DNA of 43,932 nt from Oscillospiraceae bacterium (GTDB taxonomy: Bacteria > Bacillota > Clostridia > Oscillospirales > Ruminococcaceae): the NCBI GenBank assembly GCA_017460955.1, contig JAFTZY010000019.1:1-43932 (forward strand). Reading direction: 5' to 3'. The translations under genes were made by a program, and so were the position numbers. How positions within the stretch are numbered: the stretch's first letter is position 1; the number at the start of each line of letters is the position of its first letter. Below the pieces are notes generated by a model. It saw only the letters and a program-made list of their open reading frames with translations, was not told the origin of the DNA and made no database searches. Positions 7,579 to 14,317 of the stretch are shown here, in pieces.

Positions 7579-8067
7579 CTACAGGAGCAGCAGTGCGGCC
7601 ATCGCACCGCCGAGCAGTCCGAGCGCCCGGAACATCCGGCCCTGCCGGGCATAGCGCTCACGGCTCTCACGGGCTGCCTGTGAAAGTCCCTCCCTGCACA
7701 GTGCCAGTGCGGCAAGCGCTCCTGCGGTATCCGTCGTGCCAAGCGTTTCCCCGAGCGTACACAGCACCTGCCGTGTACATGCGGGCACCTGCGCATCCGC
7801 TGCCACGGCCTCCCGCCAGAGCACGGGAAGCGGCATGTCCGGTGCCATCCGCGCACTGATGCGCCCGGGAAAGGAAAAGTCCGTCCCCGCAAGGCTTTGC
7901 AGCAGCTCCTGCACGGGCGTTCCCCGGTACCGGATGCTGCTCTCCATCTCGCCGACAAGCCCGATGAGGCGCTCGCACTGCCCCGCCTCCCTCCGCAGCC
8001 TTCCGGACGCGGCAAGCCCTGCCAGGGCCCCCGCCAGCACGATGCACACAAGTCCCAACAGCTTCAT
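7579..8067 (-). CDS. spoIIIAB: Stage III sporulation protein AB
   Basis: A 162-residue protein with hydrophobic helices at both ends (residues 3-20 and the last 14) and a helical soluble middle. In the family this domain resembles GspF-type secretion proteins and is thought to act with the SpoIIIAA ATPase. RLIGLVGEMESSIRYRGTPV is the recognisable segment. Its start overlaps the spoIIIAA stop by 4 bp. Confidence 0.9.
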   Translation of the reverse strand: MKLLGLVCIVLAGALAGLAASGRLRREAGQCERLIGLVGEMESSIRYRGTPVQELLQSLAGTDFSFPGRISARMAPDMPLPVLWREAVAADAQVPACTRQVLCTLGETLGTTDTAGALAALALCREGLSQAARESRERYARQGRMFRALGLLGGAMAALLLL

Positions 8068-8978
8068 GACCGCAGCATGCGCACGTTCTCGGGCGCACCG
8101 GCAGCAGACAGCTCGACAAGATGCCGGAACACGCCCCGGTCAAGGAGGGAGGCGATCACACTGCGCCGCTGCAGCTCCTCAAAGCTCCCTGCATGGCAGG
8201 TCGCGGCAAGCTGCACCCCGCACCCGGCGGCATGGAGGAGCGCCTGCGCATCCGCCTGTGTCCCGATCTCATCGCACAGCACATACGCCGGCGTGAGCAC
8301 CCGGACCGCCGTGAGGATCCCCTCCTCCCGCGGATAGCCGTCGAGCACATCCGTATGCAGTCCCACATCGCACTGCGGCACACCCTGCACACAGGCAGCG
8401 ATCTCCCCGCGCTCATCGACGAGCGCCGTGCGGCAGCGGTTCCCGAGCAGCCGGCACAGATCGCGCAGGAAGGTCGTTTTCCCGCTGCCGACATTCCCCG
8501 CGATGAGGATCCCCCCTGCCCGGGTGCCGCCCATGCGTCCGAAGGCCCGCTCGGCAACCCCCGGGTATTCGCCGGCGATGCGGAAATTCATGCTCCCGAC
8601 CTGGCGCAGGGACTGCACCCGGTCCCCCTGCCGCTGCACGCTCCCGCAGATCCCGACCCGGCAGCCGCCCCGGACGGTCACATAGCCCTGCGTGAGCTCC
8701 TGCTCATGGCTGTAGACCGAATAGGCGCACACGGCCTGGAGGCTCCTTGCAAGGTCCTCCCGGCTGACGGTGAGTGCGGCCTCGGGGAGCACGGTCGTGC
8801 CGCCGTCGGGCGTCAGGAGGTACTCGCGTCCCCCGAGGTCCACAGCGGCCGGACGTCCGCTGCGAAGACGGACCTCCCGGATCCGGCTGCGGTTCTCGCC
8901 GGACATCTGCTCCAGGCTGTGCCGCACGCTCCCCGGCAGATACGGCAGTACCGTCCTGAGATTTTCCGTTGCTGTCAT
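8064..8978 (-). CDS. spoIIIAA: Stage III sporulation protein AA (secretion ATPase)
   Basis: Cytoplasmic ATPase of 304 residues that powers the SpoIIIA channel. Walker A is GNVGSGKTT at 161-169 and Walker B is YVLCDEIG near 242. The upstream segment GYVTVRGGCRVGICG is characteristic. A GAAGGGAAG ribosome-binding site precedes the ATG. As the first gene of the operon it lies about 28 bp after a sigma-E-type -10 box, so the transcript leader is very short. Confidence 0.95.
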   Translation of the reverse strand: MTATENLRTVLPYLPGSVRHSLEQMSGENRSRIREVRLRSGRPAAVDLGGREYLLTPDGGTTVLPEAALTVSREDLARSLQAVCAYSVYSHEQELTQGYVTVRGGCRVGICGSVQRQGDRVQSLRQVGSMNFRIAGEYPGVAERAFGRMGGTRAGGILIAGNVGSGKTTFLRDLCRLLGNRCRTALVDERGEIAACVQGVPQCDVGLHTDVLDGYPREEGILTAVRVLTPAYVLCDEIGTQADAQALLHAAGCGVQLAATCHAGSFEELQRRSVIASLLDRGVFRHLVELSAAGAPENVRMLRS

Positions 8979-9005
8979 CCTACCACTTCCCTTCTTTCCT
9001 ACTGC

Positions 9006-9034
9006 ATACTATGCTCGTCCCCGGGGGAATATGC
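9006..9034 (-). promoter_or_regulatory. Sigma-E-type promoter of the spoIIIA operon
   Basis: On the minus strand GCATATT (9034-9028), a 14-bp spacer and CATAGTAT (9013-9006). This matches the published Bacillus sigma-E consensus (KMATATT, 14-15 bp, CATACAHT) fully at -35 and at six of eight positions at -10. It lies immediately upstream of spoIIIAA, where mother-cell expression is expected. Confidence 0.8.
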
Positions 9035-9116
9035 TAAGCGGGGCGCCCTCCGGACAGGGCTTTTGGCTCTCCCCCCTTCTTTGTCGGATCTTCAGGTTTT
9101 CTTAAAGATTTCCCAC

Positions 9117-9145
9117 TTGACAATCCCTCGCAGTTCTGGTATACT
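9117..9145 (+). promoter_or_regulatory. Strong sigma-A-type promoter of the ltaS-like gene
   Basis: TTGACA at 9117-9122, a 17-bp spacer and TATACT at 9140-9145, with TG at 9137-9138 as an extended -10. Transcription should begin near 9152, leaving a leader of about 110 bases. That leader holds two small hairpins: GCCGG/CCGGC (9187-9201) and GCGGG/CCCGC (9225-9239), the second just upstream of the ribosome-binding site. No known riboswitch is recognised. Confidence 0.88.
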
Positions 9146-9263
9146 TGAATAAAAGAGAGAACTTGGAATTGGGCAGTTTGCACAAAGCCGGAGGGACCGG
9201 CAGCCCATTCTTTGTAGGGAAGCAGCGGGGGTGTCCCGCGGGGAAAGCATTGAGGAGGATAAG

Positions 9264-11048
9264 ATGAAATTTCCAGCCATCCGCACGGAGCGGGGCGTTG
9301 TCATTTCGGCAGTGCTCTTTCCGGTGCTCTTAGAGATCGGTCTGTATTTTAATGTGGTATGGTATGTGCAGCTGTTCAACATTCTGCTGCTGATGCTGGC
9401 CATGGCGGTCCTGCTGATGATCGTCCGGCGTCTCAAGCCGACGCTTGCGGCGGGCGCGGTCATCATGGCGGCGCTCTCGATCGCCAATGAGTTTTCCATC
9501 AAGGCACGCTCGGTGGCGTTCCAGTTCAGCGACTTCTTCTGTCTCAAGGATGCCGCCCGCCTGTCGGGGCGCTATCAGTTCATTCCCACCTGGGGGATGC
9601 TCTGGGCGCTGGTCTTTTCGGGGGGACTGCTCACCTGTGAGCTCTTGCTCCTGCGCAATTACCACGACCGTGCGCTGCGCCGGCGCAATCTGCTGCGGGG
9701 CGCCTCCACGCTGGGACTGGTGCTCCCGGTGGCGATGTTCACGGGGATCGAGAATCACCACGACGGGGACATCAAATTCGACATCAACACCTTCACCCGT
9801 GAAAACGGCGTCCTCTACTCGCTCTTTGTGGAGGCAAAGCAGCACGGCATCGAGGCGCCCGAGGGCTATGACGCCGCTGCCGCTGCGGAGGTCCTCTCCG
9901 GGGAAGCGTCTGCCGAGGCAGTACATACCCCGAACATCATCGTCATCATGAACGAATCCCTGGCCGACTATGATCTCACCGGGGAGCTGGACCTGACGCA
10001 GGACGTTCTGCCCTACATCCACAGTCTGGATGAGAACTGTCTCAGGGGCAAGGCGCTCGTTTCCGTCTACGGCGGGTACACCTGCAATTCCGAATGGGAA
10101 TTTCTCACGGGCAGCAGCATGGCCTTCCTGCCGGTGACATGCGTGCCGTACAACCAGATCATCCGGCAGCGCACGGATTCGCTGGCAAGCTCCCTGAAAA
10201 GCCTTGGCTACGAGACAACGGCCCTGCACCCGTACCACGGTGCGGAGTGGAACCGCGACAACAACTACCCGTTCATGGGCTTTGACCGCTTCCTCACGGG
10301 GGAGGATTTCGGCGAGGTCACGCCCGAGATGCTCGATGCCCTGCCCGAGGACATGGACCGCTCGCTCTATTTCGGCGATCTTGACTACATCCGCGGCTTC
10401 ATCAGTGATGCGGAGGACTACCGCAAGATCTGCGACATCATGGAACAGAAGGATCCGGACACGCCGGAATTCATCTTCAATGTCACCATCCAGAACCACG
10501 GCTCGTATGCCTATGAGGGCGAGGATTTCGAGGCCCTGCCGCTGTGCCGGGACGGGGACGATGCGATCAACCAGTACCTGACCGTAGCCCACGAGAGTGA
10601 CGAGGCCTTCCGGGAGCTGACGGACTATTTCACGGATTTTGACGAGGACACGGTCATTCTGATGTTCGGTGACCATCAGCCGGCGCTTGACATGCCCTAC
10701 CGCACGCTCTATGCCGATGCGGGCGACAGCATTGCCGTGCGCGAGACGAGCTACACGGTGCCCTACATCCTCTGGGCCAATTACGATGTGGACTGGGAGG
10801 ACGAGGGGACGGTCAGTCTCGGGTACCTCTCCGGGATCCTCAAGGAAAAGGCAGGCCTGCCGCTCGATGCATGGGATACCTTCCGGCTCGGGGTGCGCAA
10901 GGACTATCCTGCGTTCAATTCCTACGGTGCCCTGAATGCGGACGGGAGCTTTACGGCGCTGACCGATGCCGCCGCCTCCGAGGAGCTGCGGGAATACTAC
11001 CGCCTGCAATACTACCGCATGTTCGATCAGTATGCGGATGCTTCATAA
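9264..11048 (+). CDS. LTA synthase-like phosphoglycerol transferase (sulfatase fold)
   Basis: Membrane-anchored enzyme of 594 residues in the LtaS/alkaline phosphatase superfamily; relatives transfer glycerol phosphate from phosphatidylglycerol to glycolipid or polymer outside the cell. About five membrane helices lie in residues 12-165. The extracellular catalytic domain follows, with NIIVIMNESLADYD (metal ligand E), GYTCNSEWEFLTG in which Thr273 is the predicted nucleophile, and MFGDHQP near the C-terminal metal site. The ATG at 9264 has GAGGAGG 5-8 bases before it; an in-frame ATG at 9231 lacks one. It is a single-gene unit with its own promoter and terminator. The exact polymer it serves cannot be read from sequence. 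Confidence 0.85.
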   Translation: MKFPAIRTERGVVISAVLFPVLLEIGLYFNVVWYVQLFNILLLMLAMAVLLMIVRRLKPTLAAGAVIMAALSIANEFSIKARSVAFQFSDFFCLKDAARLSGRYQFIPTWGMLWALVFSGGLLTCELLLLRNYHDRALRRRNLLRGASTLGLVLPVAMFTGIENHHDGDIKFDINTFTRENGVLYSLFVEAKQHGIEAPEGYDAAAAAEVLSGEASAEAVHTPNIIVIMNESLADYDLTGELDLTQDVLPYIHSLDENCLRGKALVSVYGGYTCNSEWEFLTGSSMAFLPVTCVPYNQIIRQRTDSLASSLKSLGYETTALHPYHGAEWNRDNNYPFMGFDRFLTGEDFGEVTPEMLDALPEDMDRSLYFGDLDYIRGFISDAEDYRKICDIMEQKDPDTPEFIFNVTIQNHGSYAYEGEDFEALPLCRDGDDAINQYLTVAHESDEAFRELTDYFTDFDEDTVILMFGDHQPALDMPYRTLYADAGDSIAVRETSYTVPYILWANYDVDWEDEGTVSLGYLSGILKEKAGLPLDAWDTFRLGVRKDYPAFNSYGALNADGSFTALTDAAASEELREYYRLQYYRMFDQYADAS

Positions 11049-11051
11049 ATT

Positions 11052-11090
11052 ACACGCTCCCCTGTCTGGATGCAGGGGAGCGTGTTTTTT
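11052..11090 (+). terminator. Intrinsic terminator of the ltaS-like gene
   Basis: A perfect 13-bp stem (ACACGCTCCCCTG at 11052-11064, CAGGGGAGCGTGT at 11073-11085) with an 8-base loop, followed by a run of T. It begins 4 bases after the stop codon. Confidence 0.93.
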
Positions 11091-11097
11091 GCTGCTT

Positions 11098-11126
11098 TTG
11101 ACAAACTGTGCATTATGTGCTATAAT
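11098..11126 (+). promoter_or_regulatory. Consensus sigma-A promoter of the HEAT-repeat gene
   Basis: TTGACA at 11098-11103, a 17-bp spacer and TATAAT at 11121-11126, with TGC before the -10. Every key position matches consensus. It starts only 8 bases after the upstream terminator's T run. Confidence 0.92.
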
Positions 11127-11156
11127 AAAACTCAGGAAACTGAAGGGAGGGATTCC

Positions 11157-12794
11157 ATGGGATTTTTCATACTCTTCGGCGGCTTTGCGCTGCTGCTCCT
11201 CGGGATCTGGTACCACCGCCGCAGACAGAAGCTGCGCTACACCCCCGCACAGGCACCACCGCCCCCGGCGGCCGCGGCGGCCTCACCGGATGCGGCGGTC
11301 ATGGCCTGTCTTGCGCAGAAGGGTGCGGTAAGCACGGTGCAGGAGTGTCTGCCGGGGCTGTTTGACCGGCTGGTCCGCCATCCGGAGGATACGGCGCTCG
11401 TGGGCAGTGCGGCGGCAGCGGCCCGGGCGGTGTGCGAGGCGCTCACGCCTTCACAGCTTCTGCATCTTGGGTGCATCCCTGCGATGCGCCCCTTTGACTG
11501 GGAGCACTTCGATCCCGGCATCTGGGAAAGTGCCTGCGCGCCGGAATCCTACCGGAGCCTGCTGTGCCTGGGGACGATGCACGGCTCGGGGTATCTGCGG
11601 GAGCGCTGTCTGCGCCCGCTCCTTGGTGAGCCGGAGGCCCTGCCCTACATCCTCGTGCGGCTCAACGACTGGGTCCCGGAGATCCGGCGGCTTGCCGGGA
11701 GCACCCTGCGCTATCTGATCCCGGATGCCCCCATCTCCCTGCTGCTCGACTGCCAGGTCCTCTTTGAAAAGCTCCTGCGCAGCAAGCGCTGCAAGCAGGA
11801 TGAGAGCTTCCGTCCGTGGGAGCTGTATCCGGCACTGGTCCGGCGCTGGGAGCAGGAGCCGGAGGCGGTGCTGTCCGCTCCCCTCCCCGTGCGCAATCTC
11901 TGCTACGGGGCGCTCCTGGTCGAGTACCGGGTCCACACCAAAACGGACACCGCCCCCTATGACGGGCTGGTGCATACCTTCCTTGCCGCAGAGCCGAACA
12001 AACGGCTGCGAAGCTCCCTGCAGATCATGTACCTGCGCTTTTGCAGCGGGAAGATCCCGGAGGAGCGGCTGCTCCCGCTGCTGTCCTCCCGGGACGGCAT
12101 TGTCCGGCAGCATGCCGCGGCCAGACGCATCCGGCAGGACGGGGTCTGGGACGGCTTTGAGGAGCTCCTGATCGACCCGTACCGGCAGCTGCGCGAGATG
12201 ACGGCCTTTTTCCTCAAACGCGCGGGCTTTGACTGCCTGGGCTACGTCCGGCGGCGTCTGCCCGAGCCGGGCGCGGTCCTGGCGGTCGGGGAGCTGGGGA
12301 CGGCTGAGGAGATCCCGCTCATTGCGCTCTATCTTGCATCCGACAGGACCCGCGCCGAGGCACTCATCTCCCTTACCCGGCTCGGTGCGGACGATGCGGC
12401 TGCGCATGTCTTTGCAGCGCTCTCGGGTGCGGACAAACGCGCTGCCCGCACGGCCTTCCGGCTCGTTCAGTCCAAGGGCTTCCGGTATGCGCCTTCGGAG
12501 CTCTTTGCCGCCTATGAGCGCTCGGAGGATCCCACCCTGCGCCGGCGGCTCCTGCTGCTTTTGTGCCGGCAGGGCGGCTGGGATGCCGTACCGTTCCTGC
12601 TCGAGCTGTATGCACGGCAGCATCTCCTGCACGAGCGCATCGCCCTTGCCCTGTCAAGGCGCAATCTCTATCTCAGGGTCCCCGCTGCCCTTGCATGTGA
12701 GATAAGACGGAAGGCGGAGGAACATGCCGGGGTGCTCCCGCAGGAGATGACCGGGCCCCTGCTGTCGGATCTGCGGCTTGTGGAGAGTGCATAG
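11157..12794 (+). CDS. Membrane-anchored HEAT-repeat protein
   Basis: A 545-residue protein with one N-terminal membrane helix (residues 2-18, GFFILFGGFALLLLGIW) followed by RRR, so the bulk should stay in the cytoplasm. A short proline/alanine linker leads into a long alpha-helical array with HEAT-like pairs. Examples are LVRLNDWVPEIRRLAGSTLRYL, LLSSRDGIVRQHAAARRI and the block with LIALYLASDRTRAEALISLTRLG. I recognise no catalytic motif. The array suggests a protein-binding scaffold. The ATG at 11157 follows AAGGGAGG by 6 bases; upstream in-frame codons lack a ribosome-binding site. It stands alone behind a consensus promoter, so it is probably expressed in growing cells. Function unknown. 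Confidence 0.8.
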   Translation: MGFFILFGGFALLLLGIWYHRRRQKLRYTPAQAPPPPAAAAASPDAAVMACLAQKGAVSTVQECLPGLFDRLVRHPEDTALVGSAAAAARAVCEALTPSQLLHLGCIPAMRPFDWEHFDPGIWESACAPESYRSLLCLGTMHGSGYLRERCLRPLLGEPEALPYILVRLNDWVPEIRRLAGSTLRYLIPDAPISLLLDCQVLFEKLLRSKRCKQDESFRPWELYPALVRRWEQEPEAVLSAPLPVRNLCYGALLVEYRVHTKTDTAPYDGLVHTFLAAEPNKRLRSSLQIMYLRFCSGKIPEERLLPLLSSRDGIVRQHAAARRIRQDGVWDGFEELLIDPYRQLREMTAFFLKRAGFDCLGYVRRRLPEPGAVLAVGELGTAEEIPLIALYLASDRTRAEALISLTRLGADDAAAHVFAALSGADKRAARTAFRLVQSKGFRYAPSELFAAYERSEDPTLRRRLLLLLCRQGGWDAVPFLLELYARQHLLHERIALALSRRNLYLRVPAALACEIRRKAEEHAGVLPQEMTGPLLSDLRLVESA

Positions 12795-12820
12795 GGAAGG
12801 CCGCCCATCTGTGGCCCCCC

Positions 12821-12908
12821 GCATGCCTTACGGCATGCACCCCCCTTGCGTGCTGACGCACGCGGGGGGAGTTTTCTTTTTTCTTGTGGGGGGCCTTCGG
12901 CCCCCCAC
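12821..12908 (+). terminator. Three GC-rich hairpins after the HEAT gene, including a terminator
   Basis: First hairpin: GCATGCC-TTAC-GGCATGC (12821-12838). Second: a C-run and GCGTGC pair with GCACGC and a G-run (about 12840-12869, loop TGAC), followed by a T-rich run from 12871, a convincing plus-strand terminator. Third: GTGGGGGG and CCCCCCAC (12886-12893 and 12901-12908) around CCTTCGG, able to form a UUCG-type loop. They open the non-coding stretch 12795-13295. Confidence 0.7.
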
Positions 12909-12927
12909 ACCCCCCGTTTTTTGGGGG

Positions 12928-13231
12928 CTGATGGCCACACGCGCACCCCTGCTTTTGGGGCTCCGGCCCCACATCTGCTGATCGTCAGAGGGGCTGACGG
13001 CCACACGCGCACCCTGTTTTTGGGGCTCCAGCCACACATCTGCTGGTTTTTAGAGGGGGCTGACGGCCACACGCGCACCCGTTTTTGGGGGCTCCGGCCA
13101 CATATCTGCTGATCGTCAGAGGGGCTGACGTCCACACGCGCCCCCCGTTTTTGGGGCTCCGGCCCCACATCTGCTGATTGTCAGGGGGCTGATGGCCACA
13201 CGCGCACCCTCTTTTGGGACTCCGGCCCCGG
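12928..13231. repeat. Minisatellite of 64-66 bp, five units
   Basis: Units start at 12928, 12994, 13060, 13125 and 13189, each with CTGA(C/T)G(G/T)CCACACGCGC, then a C-run, T-run, GGGGCTCC and a CATCTGCTGAT-type segment. The last unit is partial. The spacing of 66, 66, 65 and 64 bp breaks any reading frame. Each unit carries small palindromes (CTGATCGTCAG and GGGGC/GCCCC). No gene is supported. It fills most of the gap between two convergent transcription units. Confidence 0.85.
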
Positions 13232-13260
13232 GGTGGAGAGAACAACTGTATAAATCAGCA

Positions 13261-13291
13261 AAAGCGCATAGGAGGCGATCCTATGCGCTTT
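13261..13291. terminator. Bidirectional terminator-like hairpin
   Basis: A perfect 13-bp stem: AAAGCGCATAGGA (13261-13273) and TCCTATGCGCTTT (13279-13291) with a GGCGA loop. It lies 4 bases after the stop of the minus-strand gene, whose transcript would end in a short T run. On the plus strand a TTTGTTTTT run also follows. Confidence 0.85.
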
Positions 13292-13295
13292 GTTT

Positions 13296-13790
13296 TTATG
13301 ACGGGCATCCATGCGCCTTCAGATAGGCATACAGGGTCATGAGGGGGACCTCGGTCGGGATGCCGCTCAGCTTTTCCTGCAAAAGTGCGGATGTTTCCAC
13401 GCTGTCATTGAATTCGACATCTCCAAGCCGATCATCATTTGTCCGCAGTGTCAGCCGGATGCGCTGATATGCTCCGTAGCGTGTGCGCACGGTGTACGGC
13501 TCGCAGCGCATACCCGTGACCGCGGACAGCGCAAGCGCCCGGGTGCCGCACAGATGATGCCAGCGCAGTACCTTCCCGTCCGACCAGATCACCGTCGGGC
13601 GCTTTTCATAGAGATGCGCCGCGGCGATCCAGCCCGCCAGTGCTGCCACGAACAACAGAACGCCCCACAGTGTCGGGGCATACAGCACGCCTGCCAGCAC
13701 AAGGAACAGTCCGAGCATGGCACAGGTCATGCCCGCGGTAAAAAAGAGATCCGACTGGTGGATCTCAATGCGCAGCCGTTCCTCCATCAT
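13296..13790 (-). CDS. Membrane protein of unknown function, two helices
   Basis: A 164-residue protein. Two membrane helices fill about residues 17-57 (AGMTCAMLGLFLVLAGVLY and LWGVLLFVAALAGWIAAAHLY), followed by a mostly beta, PH-like soluble domain containing KVLRWHHLCGTRALALSAV. That layout recalls the small bacterial PH-domain membrane families, but I cannot name one securely. AAGGAGG lies 4 bases before the first of two adjacent ATG codons (13790 and 13787); the first makes a 4-bp overlap with the upstream glycosylase stop. It ends the polA operon before a strong hairpin. Confidence 0.7.
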   Translation of the reverse strand: MMEERLRIEIHQSDLFFTAGMTCAMLGLFLVLAGVLYAPTLWGVLLFVAALAGWIAAAHLYEKRPTVIWSDGKVLRWHHLCGTRALALSAVTGMRCEPYTVRTRYGAYQRIRLTLRTNDDRLGDVEFNDSVETSALLQEKLSGIPTEVPLMTLYAYLKAHGCPS

Positions 13791-14317
13791 GCGCCCTCCT
13801 TCCCATCCATCACAAACCGCCACGGGCGGCTCTTCCAGTATTCCCCCGCATAGTCGATGCCCACCCGGACATCCGTATGCCAGGTGCAGGAAAATCCGTC
13901 ATCGGCGATCCAAAGCGACTCCTGCGTGAGGATGCTCCTGCCGTTGAAGCGGCCGTCCACCTGCAAAAGCTTTGTCAGCCGACCCGGTCCCCCTGCCGTC
14001 ACGCCCGCCCGCAAAAGCACGCCCTGGGGCTCCTCCGGCTCGCCGGTGATGACGTTCATGAGCCAGTGGACGCCGTAGCACAGGTACACATACAAAACGC
14101 CGCTCTCCCGGTAGAGAAGCTCCGTGCGCTTCGTGCGCCCCTTCGAGGCATGACAGGCCAGGTCCTCCGTGCCGCGGTAGGCTTCTGTTTCCGCGATGCG
14201 CTCGGTCAGCACCGTGCCGTTAGGGAGCCTTCGCACAAGGAGCTTGCCCACGAGCGCCGGTGCGACCTCCAGGCAGTCCCGGTGGAAAAATGCTGCCGGG
14301 AGACGCTGCGGGATCAT
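13787..14317 (-). CDS. DNA-3-methyladenine glycosylase (AAG/MPG family)
   Basis: Base-excision repair enzyme of 176 residues that removes alkylated purines such as 3-methyladenine. The catalytic glutamate lies in AETEAYRGTEDLACHA (about residues 42-57), which also holds the HA pair. GVLYVYLCYGVHWLMNVIT near 73-91 is the hallmark segment that shapes the base pocket and intercalates into DNA. Length fits the bacterial enzymes. The start overlaps the rqcH stop by 4 bp. Confidence 0.93.
   Translation of the reverse strand: MIPQRLPAAFFHRDCLEVAPALVGKLLVRRLPNGTVLTERIAETEAYRGTEDLACHASKGRTKRTELLYRESGVLYVYLCYGVHWLMNVITGEPEEPQGVLLRAGVTAGGPGRLTKLLQVDGRFNGRSILTQESLWIADDGFSCTWHTDVRVGIDYAGEYWKSRPWRFVMDGKEGA

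Noticed and set aside
9045..9060. GCCCT/AGGGC hairpin followed by TTTT as a terminator
   Set aside because: The stem is only 5 bp and no plus-strand gene ends before it.
12928..13231. Possible CRISPR array
   Set aside because: The 64-66-bp units repeat along their full length with no unique spacers, and no cas gene is near.
12668..13245. Minus-strand open frames of up to 166 codons with repeated tryptophan/proline-rich peptides
   Set aside because: They run across the 64-66-bp minisatellite, whose unit length is not a steady multiple of three. They have no ribosome-binding site and overlap the HEAT gene's end, so they are by-products of the repeat.
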